Source: a virus. From it: 64,000 bases of DNA. The notes under the pieces are model-generated. The model was not told where the DNA came from and ran no database searches. It saw nothing but the letters and a program-made list of their open reading frames with translations. The DNA is taken from positions 106,564 to 170,563 of the IMG/VR virus record IMGVR_UViG_3300043788_000040. One strand, given 5' to 3'. Of the stretch, positions 7,679 to 16,116 are shown piece by piece. Position 1 is the stretch's first letter, and each line of letters opens with the position of its first letter. A program made the position numbers and the translations under genes.

Positions 7679-8141
7679 AATTCCGACGAACCACGTCTGG
7701 ACGGGAGAACAGATTCAGGAACTCCTAGACACACAGGTCAAGTACAAAGACTGGGTCTTCGTCGTGCAGGAAGAAAAAGTCGCCGAGACGATTGAGTTGC
7801 TGGGGTCGGGCGTCACCATCGCTGGCGACATTGACATCCACATCCGTGCCGAGTGGTTTGCCCCGGATAATGTCACCGGAGAGATGGGAAAGCAGACGTC
7901 ACGCTGGTGGAGGGTGTCAAAGCATTCCCGCAAGAATGAGATCATCGCCGCAGCCTTTGCGTGCATCCAAAGAGCAGAGGAGCACGAGATGCGTGAGTGC
8001 TTCAAGTACCTGTTTAAGGGCCAGTGGACGATGCCGTACAACACCCACACCGACGTGGACGAGCTTGCCGACGCTTCGCTGCACTTGGACGTTCGCACCG
8101 ACACTCGCCCGGAAGCGCCGAAGAACCAGAGGAGAGATTGA
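7665..8141 (+). CDS. Conserved-looking phage protein (158 aa)
   Basis: GGAGG at 7653-7657 sets the ATG at 7665. The core has V-A-E-T-I-E-L-L, a W-W-R-V-S-K-H-S-R-K-N-E-I-I-A-A-A-F segment and a C-terminal Y-N-T-H-T-D-V-D-E-L. The last resembles the P-H-F-D-V-D-A-L signature of a widespread actinophage and soil-phage family of unknown role. The stop overlaps the next start (TGATG). Confidence 0.75.
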   Translation: MNFTKIPTNHVWTGEQIQELLDTQVKYKDWVFVVQEEKVAETIELLGSGVTIAGDIDIHIRAEWFAPDNVTGEMGKQTSRWWRVSKHSRKNEIIAAAFACIQRAEEHEMRECFKYLFKGQWTMPYNTHTDVDELADASLHLDVRTDTRPEAPKNQRRD

Positions 8142-8350
8142 TGTTCACCCACGGGGAACAACTGGCGCATGGCGAGAAGCTTGTCGCTGTGGCTGGGAAA
8201 TGGGCGGAAGAAAAGGGCTTCGGTTCAACGAAGACTGTTTACGCCAAAACCTTCGCAGCGGCGCTCTCTGCTGTACAGGACATGGGGCCGAGCATGCTCA
8301 CCTTTGACGAGATGAGAGAGCTTACCGAAGTCCTTGCAAAGGTGGAGTGA
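8141..8350 (+). CDS. Small hypothetical protein (69 aa)
   Basis: AGAGGAGAG precedes the ATG. Predominantly helical, no cysteines, central A-K-T-F-A-A-A-L-S-A-V motif. It is translationally coupled to both neighbours by overlapping stop and start codons. No family recognised. Confidence 0.7.
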   Translation: MFTHGEQLAHGEKLVAVAGKWAEEKGFGSTKTVYAKTFAAALSAVQDMGPSMLTFDEMRELTEVLAKVE

Positions 8351-8604
8351 TGGAAGACGGACACAGTTGCCAGACGATTTTGGCACGCAGGATGGCGGAA
8401 CAATTCTACGACATCCCCATCGCTGTAACCGTGTTTGGCGACAAAGTTTACGGGGCGTATATCGGCAACTGGAGGCCCTATGAGTTGACCGCCTATACGC
8501 CGATGATTGCGACGCTGGCAATTGAGATGGGGCTGTTTAGCAACTCGCAGCCCGGCGAGATTGACGGCAAAGAAGTGACATGGTGGAGGAACCGACGTGC
8601 CTAA
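8350..8604 (+). CDS. Small hypothetical protein (84 aa)
   Basis: ATG at 8350 overlaps the upstream stop, with GGTGGAG upstream. The product is MEDGHSCQTILARRMAEQFYD..., an alpha/beta mix with two Trp-rich ends. A GTG at 8347 is the alternative start. Overlaps the next gene by 8 bases. Confidence 0.65.
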   Translation: MEDGHSCQTILARRMAEQFYDIPIAVTVFGDKVYGAYIGNWRPYELTAYTPMIATLAIEMGLFSNSQPGEIDGKEVTWWRNRRA

Positions 8605-8830
8605 TTGCCCAGTAAAGACGTTAGCTGAACGGATGGATGATGAGCACAACCCCAGCACTCGCTGGGAGTTCATCGTAGGCAAGGCGCTGAAGGATTGGGC
8701 GACGGCTCTGATGCAGTTCGGCATGACCCGAGACGAGGCACGAGTGCATGTGCTCTCCGAGATCAAGCGTGAAACAGAGCGTATCAAGTTTGATTACGAG
8801 GAAAAGAAGAAGGGAGGATTAGTAAAATGA
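8597..8830 (+). CDS. Small hypothetical protein (77 aa)
   Basis: GTG start with GTGGAGGA just upstream. A helical, highly charged C-terminus ends DYEEKKKGGLVK. No recognised domain. Overlaps the next start by 4 bases. Confidence 0.65.
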   Translation: MPNCPVKTLAERMDDEHNPSTRWEFIVGKALKDWATALMQFGMTRDEARVHVLSEIKRETERIKFDYEEKKKGGLVK

Positions 8831-9207
8831 ACGGCTTCAAAATTGAACTCAACGAGTTCGTGGCGAGCGCCTTGCTTATCACCATCGCGGCGGTTACCGT
8901 GGGCTACTGGCAGACGCACCGACCCGCAGAGGTCATCAAGGAGGCGACGGTCAAGGTGGAGACGCAGTACATCCCCGCCCCAGCGGCGAAGGTCAATGTC
9001 CGCGTGATCTACCCGAAACTGAAGCCTCAGACGGACATGTTCATTCAGCCGACCCCGCAGGATCAGTTGAACCTGCCGCCGACGCAACCATTGCCGCAGG
9101 CGCAGCCAAGGGTTTGGAACAACGACAACATGCTTCGCGCCTCCGATCCGCCGACGTTTGAACATCGGACGCCGAAGATTACGGCATCGCTCAGGGACAG
9201 TCAGTGA
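8827..9207 (+). CDS. Single-pass membrane protein with Pro/Gln-rich tail (126 aa)
   Basis: GGAGG upstream of the ATG. One N-terminal signal-anchor helix (~11-28, VASALLITIAAVTVGYW) followed by an extended Pro/Gln/Asn-rich region, probably periplasmic and unstructured. No enzyme motifs. Confidence 0.7.
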   Translation: MNGFKIELNEFVASALLITIAAVTVGYWQTHRPAEVIKEATVKVETQYIPAPAAKVNVRVIYPKLKPQTDMFIQPTPQDQLNLPPTQPLPQAQPRVWNNDNMLRASDPPTFEHRTPKITASLRDSQ

Positions 9208-9434
9208 AGCCGGAAACCCACATCACGACCGTCTCGTCGCCCCACTGGGGGCCGGGCGACGATTACGAGGTGGTTGAGGTGCAAGTATTTGACCTCCCGG
9301 CGCGGACCCCCGTTCGCATAACCGTGGTACCTCTCTCGCAGGAGGAGTATAATTCGTACCTTGAGGGGAAGACGGACGCAGCGGGCAATGAGATCAAGAA
9401 GGCGAGTCGTGGAAGAAAAAGAGCTAAAAGCTAA
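9204..9434 (+). CDS. Small hypothetical protein (76 aa)
   Basis: GTG start overlapping the upstream TGA. A beta-rich N-terminal half and a basic C-terminus ending SRGRKRAKS. The overlap with the next gene is 26 bases. No family recognised. Confidence 0.6.
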   Translation: MKPETHITTVSSPHWGPGDDYEVVEVQVFDLPARTPVRITVVPLSQEEYNSYLEGKTDAAGNEIKKASRGRKRAKS

Positions 9435-9627
9435 GCTGAAGGAACTTGACGACAAACTTGCCGTGCTGTCGGGCGAGATTGAAGACATGCAGTACGAAGC
9501 CGAGGCGCTGCTGAAGAAGCGTCGGGCGTTCGCACGCCGGAACTGCAAGCACCAACGCACCCGCCAACGCAGCGTGATGGGCAAAGAGATCGTCACCTAC
9601 TGCGACATCTGCGACGAAGAACTATAA
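9409..9627 (+). CDS. Coiled-coil protein with C-terminal Cys cluster (72 aa)
   Basis: I place the start at GTG 9409, after AAGGCGAG. About 40 residues of heptad-like coiled coil (KELKAKLKELDDKLAVL...) lead to a short tail with C-K-H and Y-C-D-I-C, a likely zinc site. Function unknown. Confidence 0.65.
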   Translation: MEEKELKAKLKELDDKLAVLSGEIEDMQYEAEALLKKRRAFARRNCKHQRTRQRSVMGKEIVTYCDICDEEL

Positions 9628-9633
9628 AGCCCC

Positions 9634-9639
9634 TACAAT
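9634..9639 (+). promoter_or_regulatory. -10-like TACAAT
   Basis: CCCCTACAATCCCCTAAT lies in the gap before the ATG at 9686, whose ribosome-binding site GGGGGA is at 9673-9678. It would give a leader of about 40 bases. Confidence 0.35.
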
Positions 9640-9685
9640 CCCCTAATCTTTTTGCCTTCCCGCATCCTTTGGTAGGGGGAAGCGC

Positions 9686-9904
9686 ATGAACCGCATCACC
9701 CACTTCATAAACTCGGAGTGCGAAATCTACATCACCCGAGTCGCCGAAAACGGCGTGAGAATCCGCATAGCAGAGAAAGACACCAGCCTGCCCGACCCCA
9801 CCGACTTTGAAATAGAGGGAAATCCTGCATATATCGCTGAAGCGTTCGCATCGCTCGCGTCAGTTTTGAGAAGCCTTGACCAGATACTCAAGGAACCTTC
9901 GTGA
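9686..9904 (+). CDS. Small hypothetical protein (72 aa)
   Basis: Strong GGGGGAAG ribosome-binding site. Beta-rich N-terminal half (CEIYITRVAENGVRIRI), then a helical end. It is in the same reading frame as the following phoH gene and separated from it by one TGA stop. Confidence 0.7.
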   Translation: MNRITHFINSECEIYITRVAENGVRIRIAEKDTSLPDPTDFEIEGNPAYIAEAFASLASVLRSLDQILKEPS

Positions 9905-9925
9905 TCTCAGTTCAGGAGATGTCCT

Positions 9926-10624
9926 ATCCGTTCGAAGCATAAGAAGTCGCACGATAAACCGCACGAAAAGCCATCGTTCACCGTACGCAGATCATTCGCC
10001 CCACTCAACGACTCCCAACGTGAATACGTTGCCGCCATCGGTGAGGGCGGCATTCTGTTTGGCGTCGGTCCCGCAGGTACAGGGAAGACATACGCCGCTG
10101 TTGCCATGGCTCTCGCGGCTCTCAACGCCGGGCGCGTGAAGAGGATTATTTTCACTCGTCCCGCCATTGAAGCTGGGGAAAAGCTGGGGTTTCTTCCCGG
10201 CACCATGCAGGAAAAAGTAGACCCCTACATGCGCCCACTTTTTGATGCCCTACATGACATGGTGGACAACGAAGAACTTCTCAAGATGATGGCCGGGGGC
10301 ATCATTGAAATCGCCCCTCTGGCTTTCATGCGGGGTCGGACTTTGAGCAAGGCCTTCGTCATTTTGGACGAGGCGCAGAACACCACCAGCGAGCAGATGA
10401 AGATGTTCCTGACTCGTTTGGGGTTTGGCTCGCAGATGGTGATCACCGGGGATGTCACCCAAGTGGACTTGCCCAACGGGAAAGTGTCTGGTCTGGTTGA
10501 GGCAGTAGAACTGTTCAAGGACGTGCCGGAGATCGGCATCTTCCATTTCAACGCTACGGATGTCGTCCGTAACGCCCTTGTACAGGTGGTGGTCAACACT
10601 TACGAGAGTAAGCGCTCGCGTTAG
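9926..10624 (+). CDS. phoH: PhoH-like ATPase, no standard start codon
   Basis: The frame is unmistakable: [10 protein letters not shown], Walker [23 protein letters not shown], Walker B V-I-L-D-E-A-Q-N, and I-T-G-D-x-x-Q-V-D-L-P. PhoH proteins are RNA-linked ATPases common in phages. The coding sequence clearly begins before the first in-frame ATG (10106), which lies after Walker A, yet no ATG, GTG or TTG occurs between the upstream TGA (9902-9904) and 10106. The ATC at 9926 sits 7 bases after a perfect AGGAG and would give 232 aa. Alternatives are a +1 slip from the GTG frame at 9901 (which stops at 9940-9942), or a sequence error. The stop overlaps a convergent gene. Confidence 0.85.
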   Translation: MRSKHKKSHDKPHEKPSFTVRRSFAPLNDSQREYVAAIGEGGILFGVGPAGTGKTYAAVAMALAALNAGRVKRIIFTRPAIEAGEKLGFLPGTMQEKVDPYMRPLFDALHDMVDNEELLKMMAGGIIEIAPLAFMRGRTLSKAFVILDEAQNTTSEQMKMFLTRLGFGSQMVITGDVTQVDLPNGKVSGLVEAVELFKDVPEIGIFHFNATDVVRNALVQVVVNTYESKRSR

Positions 10625-10920
10625 AAAATGAACGTGCCCGTGACGATGTAGTCTGTCGCGGCAAGCAAAGCGGATGAAAAGGTCAGCGTAATCGAGTCTG
10701 TCAATCCAATTGCTCCTGTGACCGTGATCGTGTTGTCTGAACAATTCAGATTTGTCACGCTAGTGGGCATGAGGGCCATGGCTGTGAAGCCATCAGAGAT
10801 AGTTTGACCAGTGGGGGAAGCATAGCTGAGTGCTGCCGTGCCGAGTGAGATGGTGATGGACGTTGCAGACCCGTCACCGTGCAATTGGACGCCGAAGTTG
10901 ATGGACTGTTTGATAGCCAT
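10621..10920 (-). CDS. Virion-like beta-rich protein (99 aa)
   Basis: [11 protein letters not shown]... is beta-rich, Ser/Thr/Ala-rich and free of charged clusters. It looks like a short paralogue of the N-terminal part of the neighbouring 402-aa protein (both open MAI-K/Q-Q, then G-D-G/N-x-A-T-S). It is the last gene of the minus-strand structural block. Two bases separate it from the upstream stop. Confidence 0.7.
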   Translation of the reverse strand: MAIKQSINFGVQLHGDGSATSITISLGTAALSYASPTGQTISDGFTAMALMPTSVTNLNCSDNTITVTGAIGLTDSITLTFSSALLAATDYIVTGTFIF

Positions 10921-10921
10921 T

Positions 10922-12130
10922 TTAGTATTCGTACCCGCAGATGGTGACGTTGAGGATGTTGGTTGTCGCCTGATCCAAGTGACTGACGCCGATAGTCTGC
11001 GTACCGTTGCCGAAGAACTCGATGCCGTCTGGAATATCTATGACAACCTCGCCGCCTGAACCCGACGTGGCGTTCAGCGTATTTGCTTCAGGCACCAAGT
11101 ACGCGATGGGGCTGGCAGCAGTAGTGGCTCCAGCGGTGTTGTGGCGCAGAGCGATGCGTGAAAACGCGATAGCAGCCGCACCGGAACGCACGCTTACACC
11201 GATTGATGTGATGCGAAGAGTCTTGCCGGATGTGATTGTGTAACTGGTGACGCCAGCCGTGTTGACGCCCTGCTTGTTTTGAGCCATGGACAGCAGAGCT
11301 TCAGCCGTGACGCCCGCTGCTGCGAGTGCGGTAAAGGAAACGTAGGTACGACCCGAATCCTTCATGTCCTGCGTGGTGAGCGCACGTGCGCCCTGCGTTG
11401 CCTTGGCGACGGTGTTGACCGCGTTACCGCCAGCCGCATCGTCCAGTGTCATGTGCAGGTTCGCACCGTTAGCTTGTCCCACGGTGGGAACAGGCTCTAC
11501 GCTGACGTCGTTCCCCTCCATGATGAACGTGACGGTGCCCGTTCCGGTAAGCTGCGGATTGAGGCGTAGACGCATGTAGGATAGACCTGCTACGTCGAAC
11601 TGGATAGCGCGGCTGCCGACGCCGTTTGTCCAGCCTGTAAGTGCGGTGTAGCCGTCAGCGATGGCTCCTTGAATTGGAAACCAAGCTGCGCCGTCTTGTG
11701 AAACTTCAAAAAGAATTGTGCCGCCCGTGATAGAGCCGCTGACCACGAATCCTACTTCAACGGAATTTGAACCAGACAACGGCAGAGTCCATGTGGTGTT
11801 GAGAGCAGTGGCACTTGTCCAAGCAGCCGTGGTGCCTTGCAAAGTGCCAGAGTTGAAGAACAGTCCAACGAAAGCTGTGCCCTGACCAGACCAAGCCGAG
11901 GGGAAAGACAGAATCAGGTTGCCAAAGCCGTCGAGGGAGGCTGATCCGCCAGCCGGAAGTGCTCCGACTACGTTGTTCAGAGTCGCGCTGTTCGGGAGAG
12001 TTCCAGGGTTGACAACTTGCCCAGAGTCCAACACAAGCTGAAACAGTTTCGCGAAGCTGTACGTGAAAGAAGTAGCGACGTTGTCGCCATTCAATAAAAT
12101 TTCTACTGTGACCACTTGCTGGATCGCCAT
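10922..12130 (-). CDS. Virion-associated protein, paralogue of the 665-aa protein
   Basis: 402 aa from the ATG at 12130 (AGGAGG upstream); the frame is open to 12178. Beta-rich throughout. From about residue 250 it matches the C-terminus of the next upstream protein: M-K-D-S-G-R-T, E-A-L-L-S-M, Y-T-I-T-S-G-K-T-L-R, and the terminal C-G-Y-E-Y. Such Ser/Thr/Gly-rich modular proteins are usual among tail fibres and capsid-decorating proteins. No catalytic motifs. Confidence 0.75.
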   Translation of the reverse strand: MAIQQVVTVEILLNGDNVATSFTYSFAKLFQLVLDSGQVVNPGTLPNSATLNNVVGALPAGGSASLDGFGNLILSFPSAWSGQGTAFVGLFFNSGTLQGTTAAWTSATALNTTWTLPLSGSNSVEVGFVVSGSITGGTILFEVSQDGAAWFPIQGAIADGYTALTGWTNGVGSRAIQFDVAGLSYMRLRLNPQLTGTGTVTFIMEGNDVSVEPVPTVGQANGANLHMTLDDAAGGNAVNTVAKATQGARALTTQDMKDSGRTYVSFTALAAAGVTAEALLSMAQNKQGVNTAGVTSYTITSGKTLRITSIGVSVRSGAAAIAFSRIALRHNTAGATTAASPIAYLVPEANTLNATSGSGGEVVIDIPDGIEFFGNGTQTIGVSHLDQATTNILNVTICGYEY

Positions 12131-12206
12131 AGTGTTTGACTGCCTCCTGCCCAAGGAACGTAAAGTGCGCCGACGCATCGGCTTGCGACAAGGGCAAACT
12201 TAGGGA

Positions 12207-14204
12207 TTAGTATTCGTACCCCACGACGCACACAGTCGCGTTGCCAGTGTTCACCTGCGAAAGTGTGCTGATGCCCACTTGCTGACCAGCCGCTATTTCT
12301 AATCCATCTGGAAAAACTTGCTCGGCGTTGCCTACGTCAGCCGTGCCTGAGGTCGTAGATGGAGAGGCGAATAGGGTGCAGTAAATCGGCGAGGTGACGA
12401 GGACAGCCGCAGCAGCGCGGATGCGTGCTTTGACTGCGCCGATGCCAGTATTGACTTGCGAAGCCAGCGTCATGCTCTGCATGCGGAACGTTTTACCAGC
12501 CGTCACGGTGTACGAAGTTCCCGTTGTCGTTGCACCGTTCTTGGTGATGCTCATCGTCTGCAAAGCTTCCGCCGCTGGGGCTGTAACGTTGTCGATATAC
12601 AACACCACTACGGTGCGACCAGAGTCCTTGAGTTCTTGCACCTTGGTCGGTGGTACTCCGTTGGATTGTGCCGCGAAACCAACGGTGACCGTGCCCGTCC
12701 CTGTGATAGCTGGGCTGAGTCGGACGCGGAAGTATTGCCAGCCTCCGATGTTGAACTTGAAGGAGATGTAGGTGCTGGCTTGGAACGTGTAGGACTGGAT
12801 GTCATTGCCGTCAGCGGCATAGTTGACACCTGAGGCTGCGACCCAGTTGGCGTTATCGTTGCTGACTTCGAAGTTGGCAGCACCACCCGTGATCGTCGTC
12901 GTCTGGTTGAAAGTGACTAGGATAGTGTTGTACGAAAAGTTCGCACTGAGCAGGGTGACGGCTGTATTGTTCGCTGTGGCAGATGTCCAAGATGCAGCGG
13001 CGGTGTTGCTAGTGCCGCTGTTCGCTTCCTTCAAAGCACCAATGGCGTCAACCTGCAAGGGCGATACGTTACCCGTGGTGATTGTAGTGGGGGTCGTGTT
13101 GAACTGTCCGGCGATCAGAAGCTCGTTGGCAGGAGAGGCTGCGTTTTGACCCGCAGCATCCATCGCCGCGCCCGTATTTCCGACAATGCCAACCTTCTGC
13201 ACACCAGCCGCAGCCGTTACGACAGCCACACCTGCCACTGCTTGCAGATCGTGATTGAGTGCGCCGTGTAAATCGGTAACGGGCAGGACTTGATCGCCTG
13301 TCGTGTAAGTGACAGTCGTGTACGCGGTCTCAGCAATCGCAGGCAGTACGCCAAGATTTTGAGCGTTCGGAGCCGCGTTATTGTTGGTCAAGTTGCCAAC
13401 GACTGTGAACGGTGCGGCTGGGTTTGTCACATTGACGTTCAGCGACGTGCCTGTCGCGGTGATCCCGGTGACGCCAGCGAACAGAGAAGAGTTGACGGCT
13501 GGAACTGCAACGGCTGCTGGAGCCGATCCGAAGTTTACAATCGCCGTGGCACCGAGTGCTGTACCTGCGACAGCTTGCAAATCTTGGTTGAGAGCACCGT
13601 GCAGGTCCGTGACGGGAAGCACCATGTCGCCCGTGGTGTAGGTGACGGTCGTGTACGCAGTCTCAGCAATAGCACCCAGTACGCCAACTAGCGTTGCGGT
13701 AGGAGCCGCGTTGTTGTTCGTTAGGTTTCCGTCAACGACCCATGGGGTTGTGCTCTGCGTGACACCCACGGTCCCTGAGATTGCTGTCGTGGAGAGGGAA
13801 CTGACAAACGAGTCAGCGGAGTATCCGATGGTGACCGTTCCCGTGCCTGTGATTGCCGAACTAAGAAGAACTTGAAAATACGGAATGGCGGTTAGGTTAA
13901 ACTGGAAGACCGCGTAGGTGTTCGCTTGAAGCGTGTACGTAGCTCCCACCAACGCCAGCGTGGAGGTGTTGAATCCTTGAAGGTTGAAGAAGTTTACGCC
14001 GTCGAAGCTGCCCTGAAATGTGACCACGCCGCCTGTGATCGTGGTGGTCTGTGACAGGGAAATGTTCAGGGTGTTGTAGGAGATGTCATTGCTGACCAGC
14101 GAGGCGACTGTGTTGAGAGCAGTGCTGCTGTTCCACGCGACAAACGAAGGGTTCTGCGAACCTACGCTGATACTTGCCGTGATGGAATACTGTGACTCAG
14201 GCAT
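12207..14204 (-). CDS. Large repeat-containing tail/fibre-like protein (665 aa)
   Basis: AGGGGA lies 7 bases before the ATG. The protein has an N-terminal W-N-S-S-T-A-L-N-T-V sandwich-like domain that recurs near residue 400. Between them are two ~90-residue repeats, each starting N-L-T-N-N-N-A-A-P, with A-E-T-A-Y-T-T-V-T-Y-T-T-G-D and V-T-D-L-H-G-A-L-N, related to those of the 518-aa protein. The C-terminal domain (K-D-S-G-R-T ... G-Y-E-Y) is shared with the 402-aa protein. Low charge and no Cys-rich motifs suggest an exposed virion protein. The exact role (fibre, decoration or baseplate) cannot be told. Confidence 0.8.
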   Translation of the reverse strand: MPESQYSITASISVGSQNPSFVAWNSSTALNTVASLVSNDISYNTLNISLSQTTTITGGVVTFQGSFDGVNFFNLQGFNTSTLALVGATYTLQANTYAVFQFNLTAIPYFQVLLSSAITGTGTVTIGYSADSFVSSLSTTAISGTVGVTQSTTPWVVDGNLTNNNAAPTATLVGVLGAIAETAYTTVTYTTGDMVLPVTDLHGALNQDLQAVAGTALGATAIVNFGSAPAAVAVPAVNSSLFAGVTGITATGTSLNVNVTNPAAPFTVVGNLTNNNAAPNAQNLGVLPAIAETAYTTVTYTTGDQVLPVTDLHGALNHDLQAVAGVAVVTAAAGVQKVGIVGNTGAAMDAAGQNAASPANELLIAGQFNTTPTTITTGNVSPLQVDAIGALKEANSGTSNTAAASWTSATANNTAVTLLSANFSYNTILVTFNQTTTITGGAANFEVSNDNANWVAASGVNYAADGNDIQSYTFQASTYISFKFNIGGWQYFRVRLSPAITGTGTVTVGFAAQSNGVPPTKVQELKDSGRTVVVLYIDNVTAPAAEALQTMSITKNGATTTGTSYTVTAGKTFRMQSMTLASQVNTGIGAVKARIRAAAAVLVTSPIYCTLFASPSTTSGTADVGNAEQVFPDGLEIAAGQQVGISTLSQVNTGNATVCVVGYEY

Positions 14205-14236
14205 TGGATAATCCCCTACAAATCCCTTAGAAAGTC

Positions 14237-14265
14237 AAAAGAAAAGGGGCACCTTGCGGTGCCCC
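14237..14265 (-). terminator. Rho-independent terminator (minus strand)
   Basis: On the minus strand GGGGCACC-GCAA-GGTGCCCC (8 bp, GNRA loop) is followed by TTTTCTTTT. It closes the transcription unit of the pseudoknotted RNA just before the 665-aa gene. Confidence 0.85.
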
Positions 14266-14446
14266 TCGTCCGAATGCCTCAACTTCAAGGCACGCCCTGA
14301 TAAAGATCAAAATTGATGACAGGCAGGATGGGTACGATCAAGCGGAAGGCACCGGAGTTGAACCGGAGAGGTTTCCCTCCCATCGCTTTATCAGGGCGTG
14401 CTCAATGACCTATTGAGATTACCTTCCGAGAGCAGCCCTGCCTGTC
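14237..14446 (-). ncRNA. Pseudoknotted noncoding RNA with own promoter and terminator
   Basis: The gap between two structural genes folds, on the minus strand, into perfect helices: B 14446-14437 with 14327-14318 (10 bp); C 14428-14422 with 14349-14343 (7 bp); A 14400-14386 with 14305-14291 (15 bp). B encloses C, but the two arms of A lie inside C and beyond B, so A crosses both as a pseudoknot. Hairpins inside are 14417-14401, GGGAGG-GAAA-CCTCTC, and CCGG-TTCAACT-CCGG, the last with a tRNA-type T-loop. TATTAG ends 6 bases before the first base of helix B, and a rho-independent terminator follows helix A. I recognise no known RNA family. Confidence 0.75.
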
Positions 14447-14452
14447 AAATGT

Positions 14453-14458
14453 CTAATA
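14453..14458 (-). promoter_or_regulatory. -10-like TATTAG for the pseudoknotted RNA
   Basis: The minus strand reads GGGTATTAG, ACATTT, then GACAGGCAGG. The predicted first transcribed base (14446) is the first paired base of helix B. The motif is the same as that in front of many plus-strand genes. Confidence 0.65.
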
Positions 14459-14482
14459 CCCTCTCCCCAACAATTCAGCCGA

Positions 14483-16039
14483 TTAGATTGCAGCGGCTTC
14501 TTCTGACCAGCGGATGGAACCAAAAGCCTTGGAAGTACCAGTGCCGAACTTCTGAGCGGCAAGGGTGTAGGTGTCTCCAGGTGCCCCGGCAGCCATGTAC
14601 TGCAACAGCATGTCGGTGTGCGCGGGAGCCGAAGCAAGCATAGATGACCAAACCACGGTTCCGGTGCCGATAGTGACAGCAGTCGCCGTGACGTCACGCT
14701 TGATGTGCGAACCAGTCGGAATACCAGTCGCCGTGAACGCTGCGCCCGTGAGGGTTTGGGGGTTCTTGATGAGCACGACCTTGACCTGCGAGCCGTCTCC
14801 GTACGCCTGAACCTCGCGGATAAGGAATGACTCCGTGGTTGAGTTGGACTGAATCGAGATCAGCGGTACCAGCGTGGCGTTCGGCAGTGTGATGAGGGTC
14901 GTGAAGCCGGAGTCGTCAGCGAAGTAGTTGATTGACTGGGCATACTGCTCATCCGCAGGAATCGTGACCAGCGAACCGCCCTGCGACACGCGCAGAAGTT
15001 CTTGGTCGCCAGCGGTGTAAGCCGGGAGGGTGACGGTCGGGAACGTGCCGGAGTCCGTGACTGCGATCAACGCGCCGATGTTGTTCGTAGTCGGAGCCGC
15101 GTTGTTGTTCGTCAGGTTGCCAGCGATTACCCAAGGCGTGGTGCCCTGCGTGACTGCGACCGTGCCGCCCGTGACATCCACGTTCAGGCTGGAGCCTGTC
15201 GCGGTGATGCCCGTGGTTCCGGCGAAGATTGAAACGTTCGCGCCGATTACGTTTGCAGCAGCGGGTGCCGTACCGAAGGCGGTAACAGCAGTCGCACCCA
15301 GTTGGACGCCAGCCGAAGCCTGCATGTCGTTGTTGACTGCGCCATGGAGGTCGGTGACTGCCAGTACTTGGTTGCCCGTCGTGTAGGTGACGGTGTTGTA
15401 AGCGGTCTCAGCGATGAAGCCCAGCACGCCCATGTTGTCGGCAATCGGGGCTGCCGTGTTGTTAGACAGGTTGCCAGCAACCGTGACGGTAGTCGTGCTA
15501 CCAGTCAGGTTGACGTTCAGCGCACCGCCCGTGTTCGTCAGAGCCGTGGTGCCTGAGAAGATTGAGGAGTTGACAGCCGGAACGTTTACAGCGGCCGGAG
15601 CCGAACCGAAGGCGACTACTGCGGTCGCGCCAAGCTGGACGCCAGCAACAGCCTGCAAGTCGTCATTGACTGCTCCATGCAAGTCGGTGGTCGCCAGAAC
15701 TTGGAAGCCGTTCGTGTAGGTGTTGGTCGTGTACGCGGTTGAAGCAAGGAAGCCAAGCGTGCCGAGGTTGTCTGCAACGGGCGCTGCGTTGTTGTTCGTC
15801 AACGTGCCCATGACGTTCGTGGTGCCCGCGAACGTGGCGTTGACGTTTAGAAAGCCGTTTGGAGTGGACGAGAGCGGCTGGAAGTTGCCGTTGCTGTCCA
15901 TGCTGCCGACTAGGATGCCCGATGTCGGGGACGCTGTGCCATTAGCAGCAAATAAAGGCGATTCGGTGTTGTTGTCGTACAACCCGGAGACTGTGACTGT
16001 CGTGTACTGGTCAGTTCCGGGGAATAGTGTCAATGGCAT
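14483..16039 (-). CDS. Repeat-containing tail/fibre-like protein (518 aa)
   Basis: GAGAGGA precedes the ATG. After an N-terminal domain come two full ~90-residue repeats and part of a third, with N-L-[ST]-N-N-x-A-A-P, V-x-Y-T-x-G-x-Q-V-L, T-D-L-H-G-A-V-N and A-P-A-A-x-N-V. They are related to the repeats of the 665-aa protein. The C-terminal domain (L-V-P-L-I-S-I ... I-R-W-S-E-E) is shared with the 396-aa protein upstream. DNA-level repeats in this gene are coding. Confidence 0.8.
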   Translation of the reverse strand: MPLTLFPGTDQYTTVTVSGLYDNNTESPLFAANGTASPTSGILVGSMDSNGNFQPLSSTPNGFLNVNATFAGTTNVMGTLTNNNAAPVADNLGTLGFLASTAYTTNTYTNGFQVLATTDLHGAVNDDLQAVAGVQLGATAVVAFGSAPAAVNVPAVNSSIFSGTTALTNTGGALNVNLTGSTTTVTVAGNLSNNTAAPIADNMGVLGFIAETAYNTVTYTTGNQVLAVTDLHGAVNNDMQASAGVQLGATAVTAFGTAPAAANVIGANVSIFAGTTGITATGSSLNVDVTGGTVAVTQGTTPWVIAGNLTNNNAAPTTNNIGALIAVTDSGTFPTVTLPAYTAGDQELLRVSQGGSLVTIPADEQYAQSINYFADDSGFTTLITLPNATLVPLISIQSNSTTESFLIREVQAYGDGSQVKVVLIKNPQTLTGAAFTATGIPTGSHIKRDVTATAVTIGTGTVVWSSMLASAPAHTDMLLQYMAAGAPGDTYTLAAQKFGTGTSKAFGSIRWSEEAAAI

Positions 16040-16116
16040 ATAGGGGAGTCCTCTCCAACTTCGGGTTCAAAATCGCTTCTATCTGAGGGAATGGTAGTCG
16101 AAAAAGGGCTATCTCG

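Noticed and set aside
10106-10624. PhoH starting at the first ATG (172 aa)
   Set aside because: That start falls after Walker A (GPAGTGKT), which would give an inactive protein although the upstream frame is intact and conserved-looking.
14287-14402. A tRNA gene between the two structural genes (T-loop TTCAACT)
   Set aside because: No anticodon or D arm, and the 15-bp helix is far longer than an acceptor stem and forms a pseudoknot.
12207-16039. DNA repeats suggesting a CRISPR array
   Set aside because: Repeats are imperfect, in frame, ~270 bases apart and encode homologous protein modules; no CRISPR array is seen in the window.
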